This document shows positions 10,995-21,000 of a stretch of DNA of 64,000 bases, piece after piece. The translations under genes and the position numbers were made by a program. Origin of the DNA: Salinicola endophyticus (GTDB lineage Bacteria; Pseudomonadota; Gammaproteobacteria; Pseudomonadales; Halomonadaceae); NCBI RefSeq assembly GCF_003206575.1, contig NZ_PZJO01000002.1, positions 28,308 through 92,307 on the forward strand, written 5' to 3'. Under the pieces are notes generated by a model. The model saw only the letters and a program-made list of their open reading frames with translations, did no database searches and was not told the DNA's origin. Every line of letters begins with the position of its first letter. Position 1 is the stretch's first letter.

Positions 10995-12120
10995 GCTGTG
11001 GCCTCTGGACCTGGATCATGTGGGCGAGGAAGCGGTCACCGATGTTGGACCAGCTCAGGGCGGCGGCGCGTTGCCGCGCCTGACGGCCGAGCTGGGCGTA
11101 GAGTGCGGGTTGGCCACTCAGTTTGCTGGCGGCTTGAATGAAGCCGTGGCGATCATCGGGGGCGATCAGGCGCCCGTCGACGCCATCGGTGATCAGTTCC
11201 TGGGCGGCGGCGTGCTCGAAGGCGACCACGGCCAAGCCACTGGCCATGGCCTCGGGCACCACGTTGCCGAAAGTCTCGGAGAGCGAGGGAAACACGAACA
11301 GGTCAGCGCTGGCGTAGTGTGCCGCCAATGCCTCGCCGGTCTGGAAGCCGGTAAAGATCGCCTCCGGCAGACGTCGGGCGAGGGTCTTGCGTGCCGGGCC
11401 GTCGCCCACCAGGACCTGGGCCAGGGCGGGATTGCTGCGCTGCATCGCCGCCATGCTGTCGGCGAGCAGTTCGATGTTCTTTTCCGAAGCCAGGCGGCCG
11501 ACATACAGCGCCACCGGCTGATGCGGGCCGACGCCCCACTGGCGACGCAGCTCGGCGCTGCGCTTGCCGGGAGCGTAGCGCTGGGCATCGACACCGCGGG
11601 CGAGCACCGAAACGCGCTGGTAGCCCTGGCACTCGAGATGCTGGCGCTGGGCTTGGGTGGGCACCAGGGTCGCCTCGCAGCGATTGTGGAAGTAGCGCAG
11701 GCCACGCCGTGCAATGGGGATGCTCCAGCCCAGATGGTAGTTGCCGGCGTACTGATCGAAATTGGTGTGAAAACCGCTGACCACGGGAATCTGCAGATCG
11801 CGGGCGGCGTTGAGCGCCGACCAGCCGAGCGGACCCTCGGTGGCAATATAGAGCGCGTCGGGGCGCTCCTGGCGCCACAGCTTCAACAGCCGCCGCCGGC
11901 ACGGCAAACCGATATGCACGTCGGCGTAGATCGGCAGCGACATGCCCCTGACATGAACGTCGCGCTCGGCCAGCTGGTCACGCTCGCCGCCGACCGGTTG
12001 CGGGCGGATCACCTGCAGGGTAACGCCCTTGGCGACGAGGTGGTTGGCCAGGTGGCGCAAAGTGTGCGCCACGCCATTGACTTCCGGAGACCAGGTTTCG
12101 CTGACCAGGGCTATCCGCAT
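10963..12120 (-). CDS. Glycosyltransferase, GT4 family (GT-B fold)
   Basis: 385 residues from ATG 12120, with AAGGGAG at 8 bp; GTG codons at 12123 and 12129 are also in frame. The N-terminal acceptor domain starts MRIALVSETWSPEVNGVAHT. The C-terminal donor domain has YVGRLASEKN and the EX7E-type motif SETFGNVVPEAMASG. It resembles the glycosyltransferases that sugar-decorate diacylglycerol or phosphatidylinositol (MgtA/GtfA-like), including FHTNFDQYA. Substrate is not known. The gene overlaps the PAP2 gene, so the pair are probably translated together. Confidence 0.88.
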   Translation of the reverse strand: MRIALVSETWSPEVNGVAHTLRHLANHLVAKGVTLQVIRPQPVGGERDQLAERDVHVRGMSLPIYADVHIGLPCRRRLLKLWRQERPDALYIATEGPLGWSALNAARDLQIPVVSGFHTNFDQYAGNYHLGWSIPIARRGLRYFHNRCEATLVPTQAQRQHLECQGYQRVSVLARGVDAQRYAPGKRSAELRRQWGVGPHQPVALYVGRLASEKNIELLADSMAAMQRSNPALAQVLVGDGPARKTLARRLPEAIFTGFQTGEALAAHYASADLFVFPSLSETFGNVVPEAMASGLAVVAFEHAAAQELITDGVDGRLIAPDDRHGFIQAASKLSGQPALYAQLGRQARQRAAALSWSNIGDRFLAHMIQVQRPQHAAAHYTSHV

Positions 12121-12257
12121 CACGATCACTCCCTTGCACGGCGAACGACCGCGTTGGCGGCGCGTGCGACCGTGTTGACCCTTCCTAGATCCTGCGTATC
12201 GCCAGTGACGTCAATGCGTCAAAGCGATGACGGTTCCATGACAAACCCCGTTATCGA

Positions 12258-13148
12258 TCAGCGTAGCACGCGCGCGGGATCGATGGGCTTGCCGCCATGT
12301 CGTAGATCGAACAGCAGATGATAGTTGTTGGCGTTGGCGTCGTGGGCGATGTCGCACACGGGGTCTCCGCGGCTGACGCTCTGGCCCTCGCTCACCAGCA
12401 GCTTGCTGCAGAACGCGTAGACGCTCTGCATGTTGTCGGCGTGGTGCAGGATCACCACCTGGCCGAGCTGACGCATGCCACTGGCGAAGCGCACCTTGCC
12501 GGCGTTGGTCGCCTTGGCCTGGGCGGGCCCGCTGGTGGAGAGCAGCATCGGTTGCAGCGTGCCGTTGGCGTCGCGGCCGAAGGGGCGCGCGATGCGGTAA
12601 TTGGACAGCGGCCAGGCCCACCCGTGCGCTGTGCGCGGCAGCGGGCCCGGGTCGGGCAGGCTGCGGCGGGCGGCGGGCGCACTGGCGTGAGCGCTGCTGC
12701 GGCGGCTGCCGGCGCTGCCAAGTGGTACCTGAATCAGCTGGCCCACGGCGAGGTTGCTCGGATCGAGCCCCGGATTGGCCGCCTGGACTCGCTGCGGGTC
12801 GGCACCGAAGTAGCGTGCGACGCCGTAGAGGGTGTCACCGCGGCGCACCTGATAGCGATAGGGGCCGCCGCCGGGGGCGCGCTCCTGGCGCGAGGGCAGC
12901 ATCAGGCGCTGGCCCACCGCCAGGCGCCGTGCATCGACACCGGGGTTGAAGCGCTGCAGGCGCAGCAGCGGGATATCCGCCTGACTGGCGATCTTGCCCA
13001 GGGTGTCGCCGCGCTGCACCGTGATCCAGCCGTGGCTGGCCCGACCGCTGCCGCCCCCACCGCTGGCGCAGCCGCCGAGCAGCAGGATCAGGACCAGGAG
13101 TAAGAGGAGAGTGCCGCGTCTTTTTCCTGCCACAGGGTGTTGAGCCAT
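12258..13148 (-). CDS. LysM lipoprotein with degenerate M23/LytM domain (NlpD/EnvC-like amidase activator)
   Basis: 296 residues from ATG 13148. A lipoprotein signal ends in LLLGGC with Cys near residue 26. Two LysM repeats follow (WITVQRGDTLGKIASQ and YQVRRGDTLYGVARYF), then a Ser/Ala-rich linker and a LytM fold (VVILHHADNMQSVYAF, LLVSEGQSVSRGDPV). The metal ligands of active M23 peptidases are missing: no HxxxD, YAFCSK where YAHLSK is expected, and YHLLF where HLHF is expected. NlpD and EnvC show the same loss and act by activating amidases. Its 5' end overlaps the acyltransferase gene by 61 bp. Confidence 0.82.
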   Translation of the reverse strand: MAQHPVAGKRRGTLLLLLVLILLLGGCASGGGGSGRASHGWITVQRGDTLGKIASQADIPLLRLQRFNPGVDARRLAVGQRLMLPSRQERAPGGGPYRYQVRRGDTLYGVARYFGADPQRVQAANPGLDPSNLAVGQLIQVPLGSAGSRRSSAHASAPAARRSLPDPGPLPRTAHGWAWPLSNYRIARPFGRDANGTLQPMLLSTSGPAQAKATNAGKVRFASGMRQLGQVVILHHADNMQSVYAFCSKLLVSEGQSVSRGDPVCDIAHDANANNYHLLFDLRHGGKPIDPARVLR

Positions 13149-13963
13149 GAATAGAAACGTTCCTTGTATTGGGCATCGTCGTAACGACCCGCGAGCATCC
13201 AGTCCGGCCGGTCGAGGCGTCTGACCACCAGTGCGATTTCTCCCTCGCGACCGCACAGAAAGTCCCAGAAGTTGGGCTGCTGACGCCGATAGTGCAGGGT
13301 CACGTCGAGGATGCCGTCGAGGCGCTCGCCGAGCAGACCGATCACCTGGGCCACGCCGCCGGCCTTGGGCCGCAGCAGATGCTCGAACGGGCTCGACTGG
13401 GCGTGACGCTTGACCGCGGTGAAGCGGGTACCCTCGACGAAGTTGTAGATCGCCATCGGCATTTCGCGGGCGTGGTCACACATGCGCTGGGTCGCCTGAC
13501 GATCGCGCTCGGCGAGCTTGGGGTTGCGCGCCAGACGTTCGCGGCTGTAACGGCGCATGAACGGGAACTCCAGCGCCCACCAGGCGAGGCCGACGATGGG
13601 CACCAGTATCAGCTCGCGCTTGAGGAAGAACTTGGGCATCGGCAGGCGGCCGGTGAGCACGTAGAGCATGACGATGATGTCGGTCCAGCTGCGGTGGTTG
13701 GCGATCACCAGCCACCACTGCGTCGTAGAGAGGCCCTCCGGCAGCTCGCGATGGAGGCGCGGGCGCACCCAGTGGCGAATCCAGACGTTGTTGGTGCGAA
13801 TCCAGGCCAACGCGATACGGTGCAGCCCGCCGAGCACGCGCAGTCGCGCCCGACGGGTGGGTGTGACCAGCTTGAGTGCGGTGAGCGCGATCAGCGGCAC
13901 GCCCCAGAACAGGGTGTTGGCGATCAACAGCAGTACGCTGACGAGCCCCTTGAGGGTCGACAT
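13088..13963 (-). CDS. 1-acyl-sn-glycerol-3-phosphate acyltransferase family protein (PlsC/YihG-like)
   Basis: 291 residues from ATG 13963 with GGAG 6 bp upstream; ATGs at 13975 and 13978 are also in frame. The NHX4D motif is NHRSWTD near residue 93, followed by FFLKRELILVPIVG and the substrate motif FVEGTRFT. An N-terminal hydrophobic segment anchors it in the inner membrane. The longer form and motif spacing resemble E. coli YihG more than PlsC. The 3' end runs 61 bp into the LysM lipoprotein gene, suggesting coupled translation. Confidence 0.88.
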   Translation of the reverse strand: MSTLKGLVSVLLLIANTLFWGVPLIALTALKLVTPTRRARLRVLGGLHRIALAWIRTNNVWIRHWVRPRLHRELPEGLSTTQWWLVIANHRSWTDIIVMLYVLTGRLPMPKFFLKRELILVPIVGLAWWALEFPFMRRYSRERLARNPKLAERDRQATQRMCDHAREMPMAIYNFVEGTRFTAVKRHAQSSPFEHLLRPKAGGVAQVIGLLGERLDGILDVTLHYRRQQPNFWDFLCGREGEIALVVRRLDRPDWMLAGRYDDAQYKERFYSWLNTLWQEKDAALSSYSWS

Positions 13964-14353
13964 GCCATGCTCCATCAAAGACTTGGGGCAATGTTACTGG
14001 AATGTCGTCGAACTGCACAGATGGCCATGGCGGTGCGCGGGTCAAGGGTCAAAATCGTCATGCTGCCGGGTTTGGCGAGTGCCGAAAATCTGATCAATCC
14101 GAGTGCAATGCCGAGATGCTCGGCGAGCGTCGCGCCCGGACACCGGAAATGCACAGCGTTATCCACAGAAGATGTGAATAATTCGTGGCGCGCCACATCG
14201 GGGGCCATTCGTGAGTCGGAATAGGGTGGGCAAGTTGTTAGAATGCCGCTCCTTTTGCTTCTGCCTCACCCCGCGCGCGGCGGGATGCGGCCCGCCGGCC
14301 AGCGGTGGCTGTGTGCCGCCGTCGTGCCGTGTCGTCATCTACCGGAGGACTGT
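13964..14353. other. Intergenic region between the acyltransferase and MFS genes
   Basis: About 390 bp between divergent genes with no supported coding frame. It includes CCGGAGGACTGT just before the MFS start. Both promoters must lie here, but I see no convincing -35/-10 pair. Confidence 0.4.
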
Positions 14354-15652
14354 TTGCGCTCACTGCCTGCGACGCTGCCCATTCTGTTTCTGTGCGAGAT
14401 CAGTTTCCTGCTCGGTCATGGCCTGATCATGACGCTGCTCGGTGTACGCATGTCGCTCGAGTCGTTCCCGTCGCAGATGGCCGGGCTGTTGATGTCCTGC
14501 TTCTCGCTGGGCTTCGTCGCCGGTAGCTACTGGCTCGAGAAGCGCATTCGCAGCGTTGGGCATATTCGCGTCTTCGCCGCCTGTGCGGCGCTGCTGGCGG
14601 CGACCGCGATCCTCCATGGGCTGTGGGTCAATCCCTGGGCCTGGCTGGTGTGGCGGCTGTTCGGCGGGGCGGCCACTGCCGGTCTGCTGATGGTGATGGA
14701 GTCGTGGGTCTCGGGGGAGTCGACCAACGAGAATCGTGGCCGGGTGCTCGGCTGGTATCTGGTGATCTCGACGCTGTCGCTGGCCGGCGGCCAGTGGATG
14801 CTCAATGCCGCCGATCCCGGCACCTTCGTGCTGTTCTCGGTCGCCGGCATCCTGTTCGCGCTGTCGCTGGTACCGCTCTCGATCCACCGTATCCACGGCC
14901 CGCTGCGCGGCCAGCACAGCGCGGCGGCGAAGATCTCGCTGGCCCAACTGTTCAAGCGCGCCCCGGTGGGGCTGACAGGAGCGTTCGTTGCCGGGATGAT
15001 GGTCCAGGCGTTTTTCGCCATGACCCCCTACTACGGCCAGGAGATCGGCCTGAGCACCGGCCAGACCGCCCAATTCATGTCGATCACCACGCTGGTGGCG
15101 CTGGTGGCCCAGTGGACCCTCGGCCGGATCTCGGACCGCTTCGATCGGCGCAAGGTGATCCTGTGCATGGCGATCGTGATGACGATTTCCGGGGTGCTGA
15201 TCACCTTCGCCGCGCGCTCCAGCTTCTGGCTGCTGGTGTTTGTGGCCAGTTTTCACACCGCCATGCTGCACACGCTCTATTCGTTGAGTCTGGCTCATAC
15301 CCACGATTGGCTGGAGCCGGAGGAGACGATCCAGGCCAATGGCAAGATCCTGATGTGCTATGGCGTGGGCTCGGTGATCGGCCCGTTCAGCGCCTCGCTG
15401 CTGATGGATATCGCAGGGCCTGACGGGCTGTGGTACTTCCTCGGCAGCGCGGCCCTGTTGCTGGCGCTGTTCATTCTCTATCGCCTGTGGCGGCGCGAGC
15501 CGATCAAGACTCCGCAAGAGCAGGAGCCGTATACGCCGCTGGTGCCGCTGGTGGAGTCGACCCACTACATCAACGAACTCGATCCGCGCCACGGGCCGAT
15601 CCAGTACGAGCTCGATCTCGACGGCCACGACTGGGACGCCGAGGCGGCCTGA
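14354..15652 (+). CDS. MFS transporter, YcaD-like
   Basis: 432 residues starting at a TTG at 14354, chosen because CCGGAGGA lies 6 bp upstream and because the first membrane segment (LPILFLCEISFLLGHG) begins just after it; the longer frame from 14243 lacks such a site. About twelve hydrophobic segments are visible, with the conserved LVVRLFGG-like and MESWVSGESTNENRGRVLG regions typical of YcaD/MFS 'putative transporter' proteins. A hydrophilic tail of about 45 residues follows the last segment. Substrate unknown. Confidence 0.82.
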   Translation: MRSLPATLPILFLCEISFLLGHGLIMTLLGVRMSLESFPSQMAGLLMSCFSLGFVAGSYWLEKRIRSVGHIRVFAACAALLAATAILHGLWVNPWAWLVWRLFGGAATAGLLMVMESWVSGESTNENRGRVLGWYLVISTLSLAGGQWMLNAADPGTFVLFSVAGILFALSLVPLSIHRIHGPLRGQHSAAAKISLAQLFKRAPVGLTGAFVAGMMVQAFFAMTPYYGQEIGLSTGQTAQFMSITTLVALVAQWTLGRISDRFDRRKVILCMAIVMTISGVLITFAARSSFWLLVFVASFHTAMLHTLYSLSLAHTHDWLEPEETIQANGKILMCYGVGSVIGPFSASLLMDIAGPDGLWYFLGSAALLLALFILYRLWRREPIKTPQEQEPYTPLVPLVESTHYINELDPRHGPIQYELDLDGHDWDAEAA

Positions 15653-15675
15653 GCCGCGTAACCGGCCGGATGCAA

Positions 15676-15706
15676 AACGCCCGCCACCGATAAGGTCGCG
15701 GGCGTT
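15676..15706. terminator. Bidirectional terminator-like hairpin between the MFS gene and grxA
   Basis: AACGCCCGC (15676-15684) pairs perfectly with GCGGGCGTT (15698-15706). It is in a convergent gap. On the minus strand the stem runs into GTTTTGC, so it is better for grxA than for the MFS gene. Confidence 0.6.
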
Positions 15707-15767
15707 GTCGTGCTGGGGTGTCGCTTACGGACGCTGTGGACGCCGACCTGTCGAAGGCGCCTGTGGC

Positions 15768-16037
15768 TCAGGCGCTTTCCGGCATCAGGGCGTGATCACG
15801 AACGTACTGATCGAACTCGGTGAAGCCGCCGATGTGAGTCTGATCGACGAAGATCTGCGGTACGGTCTCCACCGGCTTGCCGATGGTCTTTTCCATGTCT
15901 GCCTTGGTGATGCCTTCGGCGTGGATGTCGATATAGCGGAAGTCGAAATCGTCACGCGCCTGTTTGAGCTGTTCGGAGAGCTCCTTGGCACGCACGCAGA
16001 AGGGGCAGCCGGGACGGCCAAAAATGACGGTCAACAT
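15768..16037 (-). CDS. grxA: Glutaredoxin 1 (GrxA type)
   Basis: 89 residues with the active site GRPGCPFCVRAKEL, the cis-proline motif TVPQIFVDQ and GGFTEF. Length and sequence follow E. coli Grx1 closely. It reduces disulfides with glutathione, for example in ribonucleotide reductase. AGGAGA lies 8 bp before the ATG. It stands alone, with a hairpin on its 3' side. Confidence 0.95.
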   Translation of the reverse strand: MLTVIFGRPGCPFCVRAKELSEQLKQARDDFDFRYIDIHAEGITKADMEKTIGKPVETVPQIFVDQTHIGGFTEFDQYVRDHALMPESA

Positions 16038-16210
16038 CGAGCGGTCTCCTGTGAAAAGGGAATGACGTGAAACTGAATAGTCAGTGGGGCCTTATTCTTT
16101 CGTATTAAACCCCGGGTCGCCAATAGCGTCAGTCTACTCGGCCCATTGCGCGGGACTATGTCTCATCCGGCGCTATCCCCGTGCGCTGCTATCGCGTCCC
16201 GGGGCGCTGC

Positions 16211-17032
16211 TCAGTGCCGGAGCCGGCCACCTTCGTCGGCGTGGCGCAGCAGCTCGCCCAGTTCGCGGTGGATGTCCGGAGCGCTCACCAGCAGGTTCTC
16301 GCCATAGAGATCGACAGGCAGGTTGTCCGGGCAGGTGTAGAGGTGGCCGGTGCGCGCACCCGCCTCGCGGGCGATCAGCAGCCCGGCGGCGAAGTCCCAG
16401 GGCGAGACGCTCTCGTAGTAGGCGTCCAGGCGTGCGCAGGCGACATGGCAGAGGTCGAGTGCGGCGGAGCCATTGCGGCGGATGTCGCGACAGGCGCCGA
16501 GAACGTGGCTGAGACGGCGCACCAGCGGCTCGCGCTTGTCGCGACCGTAGGGGAAGCCGGTGGCGACCAGGCTACGCGCCAGGCTGTCGGCCTGGCTGCA
16601 GCGGATCGCCTGGCCGTTGCACCAGGCGCCCTGGCCGCGCACTGCGCTGAAGGTCTCGTCCATGAAGGGGGAGTGGACCACACCCAGCTCGAGCTCGCCA
16701 TCCACCGCCCAGGCGATGGAGACCGCCACGTGGACGTGGTCGTAGGCGAAGTTGACCGTGCCGTCGATCGGGTCGACGACCCACAGTGGCCCTTCGCGCT
16801 CGAGCTGACTGCGGTCGGGGGAGAGCTCTTCGGTCAGACGTGCCTCGCCGGGAAAGTTCGCCTCCAGTTCGTCGGCGATCAGCTGGTCGACCGCGACGTC
16901 GACGTCGGTGACCAGCTCGTCACCGCCCTTGTAGCTTTGCGAGTAGTCCTGCGCGCGGCGGGCATCTTTGATGCGCTCGCCGGCCTGATGGGCGATACGA
17001 ATCATCTGTTCGAGGCGCTGGGTGTGATCCAA
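16211..17032 (-). CDS. Inositol monophosphatase family protein (SuhB-like)
   Basis: 273 residues from the TTG at 17032, chosen for AGGAG 7 bp upstream. The metal-binding motifs of the family are present: ELVTDVDVAVD, LTEELS, WVVDPIDGTVNF and VSPWDFAAGLLI. Members dephosphorylate inositol 1-phosphate or related sugar and nucleotide phosphates, and SuhB also takes part in rRNA antitermination. The substrate cannot be decided from sequence. It lies 53 bp downstream of the RegA-type regulator gene and may be its operon partner. Confidence 0.85.
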   Translation of the reverse strand: MDHTQRLEQMIRIAHQAGERIKDARRAQDYSQSYKGGDELVTDVDVAVDQLIADELEANFPGEARLTEELSPDRSQLEREGPLWVVDPIDGTVNFAYDHVHVAVSIAWAVDGELELGVVHSPFMDETFSAVRGQGAWCNGQAIRCSQADSLARSLVATGFPYGRDKREPLVRRLSHVLGACRDIRRNGSAALDLCHVACARLDAYYESVSPWDFAAGLLIAREAGARTGHLYTCPDNLPVDLYGENLLVSAPDIHRELGELLRHADEGGRLRH

Positions 17033-17085
17033 GTGAGACTCCTGCGGGGGTCGAAAGCGGGTTAAGGCGAAGATCTGAGCGGAGC

Positions 17086-17622
17086 TTAGTGACGCACCGG
17101 GCGTTTCTGCAGCTTGCGCTGCAGGGTGCGCCGGTGCATGCCGAGCGCACGCGCGGTGGCCGAGATATTGCCGTCGTGCTCCTGCAGCACCTTCTGGATA
17201 TGTTCCCAGGTCACGCGGTTGACCGAGGGTGGGTTGTCGGCGATCTCGACGTCGACGTCGCCACTGTTGCGATCCAGCGCGTGCAGGATCTCGTCGGCGT
17301 CGGCCGGCTTGCACAGGTAATTGACCGCGCCGAGCTTGATCGCTTCGACCGCGGTGGCGATGCTCGAGTAGCCGGTGAGCACGATGACCCGGCACTCGGG
17401 CGCCACCGTCAGCAGCTCGGGCAGCAGCTTGAGCCCGGAGTCCGACTCCAGCTTGAGATCCAGGGTGGCCAGATCCGGTGGCGCCTGGCGCGCCGCCTCG
17501 AGCGCCTCGGCCTGGGTGTGGGCGATGCTCACCTCGTAGCCGCGTCGGCGCATGGCGCGCTCCATCACGAAGCAGAACTGATCGTCGTCGTCGACGATCA
17601 GCAGACGTTCCTGATCACTCAT
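17086..17622 (-). CDS. regA: Response regulator, RegA/PrrA/RoxR family
   Basis: 178 residues. The receiver domain has the acidic pocket IVDDDD, phospho-acceptor Asp near residue 55 (ATLDLKL), Thr in VLTGYSS and Lys in YLCKPAD. A Fis-type helix-turn-helix at the C-terminus (NISATARALGMHRRTLQRKL) is the hallmark of RegA/PrrA/ActR, with no sigma54 AAA domain. In other proteobacteria this pair controls respiration, carbon and nitrogen fixation in response to redox. The cognate kinase lies 71 bp upstream. Confidence 0.92.
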   Translation of the reverse strand: MSDQERLLIVDDDDQFCFVMERAMRRRGYEVSIAHTQAEALEAARQAPPDLATLDLKLESDSGLKLLPELLTVAPECRVIVLTGYSSIATAVEAIKLGAVNYLCKPADADEILHALDRNSGDVDVEIADNPPSVNRVTWEHIQKVLQEHDGNISATARALGMHRRTLQRKLQKRPVRH

Positions 17623-17693
17623 GGCTATCCGTCCTCGATACTTTCCTTGCCAGTTGATGCAGAGAGCGACGGCATGGCCGTCGGGGCGGGCGC

Positions 17694-18965
17694 TCAGGGC
17701 TGCTCGCCGGCGCTGACCCGCGGCAGCTTGACCTCGGTCAGGGTGCCGCCCTCCTCGTGATTGTAGAGACTCACGCCACCACCGAAGCGGTTGATGGTGG
17801 CGTGGCTCAGAAACAGGCCGATGCCCATACCCTTGCTCTTGGTCGAGATGAAGGTGTCGCCGAGCTGATCGGCGATCGACATCGGCACGCCGGGGCCGTG
17901 GTCACGGATATCGATGATCAGCTCCTCGACGTTCCAGTCGAGGCTGGTCACGACCGCTTCCGGGCTGGCATCGGCAGCATTGTTGAGCAGGTTGATCAGC
18001 GCCTGCTCCAGCGTGGTGTCGACTGCGATCCAGGGCTGTCCACGGCGCCCGACGATCTCCAGTTGATGATGCACGTCCGGGCGCAGCACCAGCCAGCGCT
18101 GGATCAGCGACTCCATCCAGGGAATCGCGCGCAGCGTCTCCGGCTTCTCCAGGCGCCGACGGTCGGCATTGGCGACCAGGGTCTGCAGGCGCTGCTTGCA
18201 GGTGTCGACCTGGCGACGCAGCAGCTCGACGTCCTCGAGCAGTTGCGGCTGGTCGGCGGCGTCGTGGCGCATCTCGTTGAGCAGCACCGCCATGGTCGAC
18301 AGCGGGGTGCCCAGCTCGTGGGCGGTGCCGGCGGCCTGGGTCGCCACGGCGAGAATCTGCTCGTTGCGCAGTGCCGCCTCGCGGGTGCGCGAGAGCGTCA
18401 GATCGCGGCGGCGCAGGGCGTGCGCCATCTTGAAGATGAAGAAGCTGAGCAGGCCGCCGGAGAGGATGAAATTGAGCCACATGCCCACGGTGTGCAGCTG
18501 GATGCCCGAGACCAGTTCGGCGCTGGCGAGCTGCGGCACCGGTTCGTAGAAGAGCATCATGAAGGTGTAGCTGGCGGTGGCGGCGAAGGCGATGATCCAG
18601 GCGTAGGACCAGGGCAGGGTGGAAGCGGCGATCGCCAGTGGTACCAGCAGGTAGGTGATGAAGGGGTTGGTCGAGCCGCCGGTGTAGTAGAACAGCAGGC
18701 TCAGGCCGGCGATATCGACCAGCCAGTGCAGCAGGTATTCGGTGTCGGTCACCGCCAGTGGCCGGCCCAGACGCCACCAGGTGGCCACGTTGCACAGCCC
18801 CATGGCGACGATCACGCTGATGATCGGCAGCACGTGGAGCTGGAACTTGAGCACTTCGATGCCGAAGATGATCGCCGCCAGGAAGCCGGTCCAGGTGATG
18901 CCGCGCACGATCGTCAGGCGCACCAGGTTGCGGTTCGGGGTCGAAAGGGGAAGCGCCTGCAACAT
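17694..18965 (-). CDS. regB: Redox sensor histidine kinase, RegB/PrrB/RoxS family
   Basis: 423 residues with about six N-terminal membrane segments. GGSTNPF (residues 96-102) matches the quinone-sensing loop of RegB. The phospho-histidine is H217 in [13 protein letters not shown], and a conserved Cys (C256 in [13 protein letters not shown]) matches the redox-active cysteine of RegB. Kinase boxes [18 protein letters not shown] and [13 protein letters not shown] are intact. GGAGAGATA precedes the ATG. It should phosphorylate the neighbouring RegA; signals are inferred from the family. Confidence 0.92.
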   Translation of the reverse strand: MLQALPLSTPNRNLVRLTIVRGITWTGFLAAIIFGIEVLKFQLHVLPIISVIVAMGLCNVATWWRLGRPLAVTDTEYLLHWLVDIAGLSLLFYYTGGSTNPFITYLLVPLAIAASTLPWSYAWIIAFAATASYTFMMLFYEPVPQLASAELVSGIQLHTVGMWLNFILSGGLLSFFIFKMAHALRRRDLTLSRTREAALRNEQILAVATQAAGTAHELGTPLSTMAVLLNEMRHDAADQPQLLEDVELLRRQVDTCKQRLQTLVANADRRRLEKPETLRAIPWMESLIQRWLVLRPDVHHQLEIVGRRGQPWIAVDTTLEQALINLLNNAADASPEAVVTSLDWNVEELIIDIRDHGPGVPMSIADQLGDTFISTKSKGMGIGLFLSHATINRFGGGVSLYNHEEGGTLTEVKLPRVSAGEQP

Positions 18966-19223
18966 TATCTCTCCGCAACGGCGATCGGCGATGTCGTCGC
19001 GCCCGCGCCAGTGGTCGAATACCCGCCTATGGTAACGCAGCCGGGCGGCTGGTGTGAGCGTGCACTGCCCCGGCGTCGTCAGGGCGTGCCGGGGGTGCTA
19101 GACCTCAGCCGCTACACCTCGCCGCCGCCAGCGCGTACAATCGCGCCCATTCTGAGCCTCTCTACACCCTCGCACGCGCGGTCCACTCGGCCGACGTGCC
19201 CTGTTTCGGTCAGCGAATTCTCC

Positions 19224-20813
19224 ATGTCAGACATTCAGATAGCCCAGGAAGCGGCACTGCGGCGTACCTTCGCCATCATCAGCCACCCCGACGCGGGCAA
19301 GACCACCATCACCGAGAAGATGCTGCTGTTCGGCAATGCGATCCAGCTGGCGGGCTCGGTCAAGAGCAAGCGCGCCGAGCGTCATGCCACCTCCGACTGG
19401 ATGAAGATGGAGCAGGAGCGCGGCATCTCGGTGACCACCTCGGTGATGCAGTTTCCCTACAACGGGCGGGTGGTCAACCTGCTCGATACCCCGGGGCACG
19501 AGGATTTCTCCGAGGACACCTACCGCACGCTGACGGCGGTCGACTCGGCGCTGATGGTGATCGATGGCGCCAAGGGCGTCGAGGATCGCACCATCAAGCT
19601 GATGGAGGTCTGCCGCCTGCGTACCACGCCGATTTTGACCTTCGTCAACAAGATGGACCGCGAGATTCGCGATCCGGTCGAAGTGATGGACGAGATCGAG
19701 ACAGTGCTCAATATCCAGTGTGCGCCGATGACCTGGCCGATCGGCATGGGACGGGCCTTCAAGGGGGTCTACCACCTCTATGACGATGTCGTTCACCTCT
19801 ACACCCAGGGTCAGGGCAACCGGATCCCCGAGGACAAGCGCATCGAGGGCCTCGACAGTGAAGAGGTGGATCGCGTGCTGGGTGCCAGCGTGGCCGAGGA
19901 GCTGCGCATGGAGGTGGAACTGGTGCGCGGTGCCTCCCACGCGTTCGATCTCGATGCCTATCGCCGCGGCGAGCTGACGCCGGTCTACTTCGGTACCGCC
20001 ATGGGCAACTTCGGCGTGCGCGAGATGCTCAACGGCTTCGTCGAGTTCGCCCCGGCGCCCCAGGCGCGCGAGACCGACGCCCGTGAAGTGGTCTCCGACG
20101 ACGGCCGCTTCTCCGGCTTCGTGTTCAAGATCCAGGCCAACATGGACCCCAAGCACCGCGACCGGGTCGCCTTCCTGCGCATCTGCTCGGGCAAGTACGA
20201 ACGCAACATGAAGATGCGCCACGTGCGTATCGGCAAGGACGTCAAGATCGCCGATGCCCTGACCTTCATGGCCTCCGATCGCGCCCACGTCGAGGAGGCC
20301 TGGCCTGGCGACATCATCGGTCTGCACAACCACGGCACAATCCAGATCGGCGATACTTTCACCGCCGGCGAGGACATGCGCTTTCTCGGTATCCCGCACT
20401 TCGCCCCCGAGCTGTTCCGCCGCGTGCGGCTGCGTGATCCACTCAAGATGAAGGCGCTGCAGAAGGGGTTGCAGCAGCTCTCCGAGGAGGGCGCGACCCA
20501 GGTCTTCCTGCCGCTGGACAACAACGATCTTATCGTCGGAGCGGTGGGAACGCTGCAGTTCGACGTGGTCGCCCACCGGCTCAAGGAGGAGTACAAGGTC
20601 GACTGTCTGTATGAGCCGGTCAACGTCCATACCGCGCGTTGGATCTACTGCGACGACGCCAAGAAGCTCGACGAGTTCAAGCGCAAGGCGAGCCTCAACC
20701 TGGCCTATGACGGCGGCCACTATCTCACCTATCTGGCGCCGACCCGGGTCAATCTGCAGATGACCCAGGAGCGCTGGCCGGATATCACCTTCCGCGCGAC
20801 GCGTGAGCATTGA
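19224..20813 (+). CDS. prfC: Peptide chain release factor 3
   Basis: 529 residues, exactly the length of E. coli RF3. GTPase motifs: SHPDAGKTT (G1), [10 protein letters not shown] (G3) and NKMD (G4). It recycles RF1/RF2 from the ribosome after termination. The start at 19224 gives the standard [20 protein letters not shown]; the open frame continues upstream without homology. Divergent from regB. Confidence 0.97.
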   Translation: MSDIQIAQEAALRRTFAIISHPDAGKTTITEKMLLFGNAIQLAGSVKSKRAERHATSDWMKMEQERGISVTTSVMQFPYNGRVVNLLDTPGHEDFSEDTYRTLTAVDSALMVIDGAKGVEDRTIKLMEVCRLRTTPILTFVNKMDREIRDPVEVMDEIETVLNIQCAPMTWPIGMGRAFKGVYHLYDDVVHLYTQGQGNRIPEDKRIEGLDSEEVDRVLGASVAEELRMEVELVRGASHAFDLDAYRRGELTPVYFGTAMGNFGVREMLNGFVEFAPAPQARETDAREVVSDDGRFSGFVFKIQANMDPKHRDRVAFLRICSGKYERNMKMRHVRIGKDVKIADALTFMASDRAHVEEAWPGDIIGLHNHGTIQIGDTFTAGEDMRFLGIPHFAPELFRRVRLRDPLKMKALQKGLQQLSEEGATQVFLPLDNNDLIVGAVGTLQFDVVAHRLKEEYKVDCLYEPVNVHTARWIYCDDAKKLDEFKRKASLNLAYDGGHYLTYLAPTRVNLQMTQERWPDITFRATREH

Positions 20814-21000
20814 TAGCGTGAGCCCCGACGTCGGAAGGCGCCGAACGCGCGCGCCAGCGGGCACCGATCGGGCGGCGGCAACGTGCTTGTCGCCCACTGG
20901 CGCCTGGGCCATGCTGTTGGCGTAGGGTATCTATCTAGGGGAGGACGCGCCGGCCGGCGTGTCTCGCAGCGGGTGATCGACTCAGTCAAAGGGAACGTCG

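Noticed and set aside
17757-19223. Long upstream extension of prfC opposite regB
   Set aside because: RF3 starts at 19224 with the standard N-terminus and length; the extension is the antisense of regB.
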